From SIG672 sp045605765 (lineage in GTDB: Bacteria; Bacillota; Clostridia; Oscillospirales; CAG-272), in NCBI GenBank assembly GCA_045605765.1, contig JAZUQQ010000016.1, forward strand, positions 1 to 14,752: a stretch of 14,752 nt of DNA, in the 5' to 3' direction. Positions 14,657-14,752 of the stretch are shown piece by piece. The notes under the pieces are model-generated. The model was given only the letters and a program-made list of their open reading frames with translations. It did not search any database and was not told the DNA's origin. The translations under genes were made by a program, and so were the position numbers. Numbering within the stretch: the stretch's first letter is position 1; the number at the start of each line of letters is the position of its first letter.

Positions 14657-14752
14657 GCGCTCAAACGAGAGTTGGCGCTGCCACAACGAAAAAGCATCGC
14701 AAGTACCGCACAATTCGAACACGGACACAGAGCGTGTCGCGAAATGTTCGAA
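14657..14752 (+). other. Structured transcript leader cut by the window edge
   Basis: The first roughly 96 nt after the promoter carry no start codon with a binding site. GGCGCT is repeated at 14656 and 14674. At the end, TTCGAACA (14714-14721) pairs with TGTTCGAA (14745-14752), enclosing CG-GACAC (14722-14728) and GTGTC (14734-14738) followed by CG. This makes an almost continuous stem of about 15 bp. It may be the leader of an rRNA operon, an attenuator or a small RNA; the sequence stops too early to tell. Confidence 0.5.

Noticed and set aside
14388..14752. A complete tRNA or small protein gene in the right-hand intergenic region
   Set aside because: No cloverleaf with a T-loop and acceptor stem, and no start codon with a binding site, was found; only promoters, A-tracts and hairpins are supported.
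1..14752. Insertion sequence, prophage or integrase signs
   Set aside because: No transposase, recombinase, terminal inverted repeats or target duplications were seen, despite the duplicated surface-protein pieces.

Overview
The window looks like chromosomal DNA from a low-to-mid-GC member of the Bacillota, most likely an uncultured Clostridia (Oscillospiraceae-like) gut bacterium. That placement is an inference. It rests on AAGGAG-type ribosome binding sites, consensus sigma-A promoters, intrinsic hairpin terminators, a PUA-less ProB, a PxTGD surface anchor and the style of the large surface proteins. No rRNA or marker phylogeny was available.

The left part (1-5275) is a surface-protein neighbourhood around two metabolic genes. 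A secreted lipoprotein runs off the left edge on the minus strand. It joins a lipobox, about 45 copies of an acidic five-residue repeat, a jelly-roll-like 'A' domain and an Asp-box (BNR/sialidase-like) propeller. It lies 30 bp behind proB (glutamate 5-kinase). A class I glutamine amidotransferase-like hydrolase (C26/PuuD type) diverges from proB. After a bidirectional terminator comes a decayed 3' remnant of a second copy of the lipoprotein's propeller. Next is an intact, promoter-equipped gene for a secreted protein that carries the same A domain but ends in a sortase-like PDTGD anchor. The two A-domain proteins and the remnant point to duplication and rearrangement of one surface-protein family within about 5 kb.

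The middle (5281-8427) is a single 1048-residue membrane-anchored extracellular protein with its own promoter. It has a cysteine-peptidase/amidase-like (CHAP/NlpC-like) core, an SH3 domain, two bacterial Ig-like domains, an InlB/FlgA-type repeat and a C-terminal beta-rich domain.

The right part holds a minus-strand unit, rbfA - truB - membrane protein - ROK glucokinase - polysaccharide deacetylase (12427 down to 8613). It starts at a TTGACA-17-TACAAT promoter and ends at a strong terminator. Upstream on the same strand is dxs (first step of the MEP isoprenoid pathway) with a perfect-consensus promoter. The last 300 bases carry no gene but do carry a strong rightward promoter with three A6 tracts phased at 10 bp and a hairpin-forming leader cut by the edge. 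This resembles a stable-RNA (possibly rRNA) promoter.

Most of the window is explained by known families. The least ordinary items are the repeat-bearing lipoprotein, its paralogues and remnant, and the multidomain cysteine-peptidase-like surface protein.
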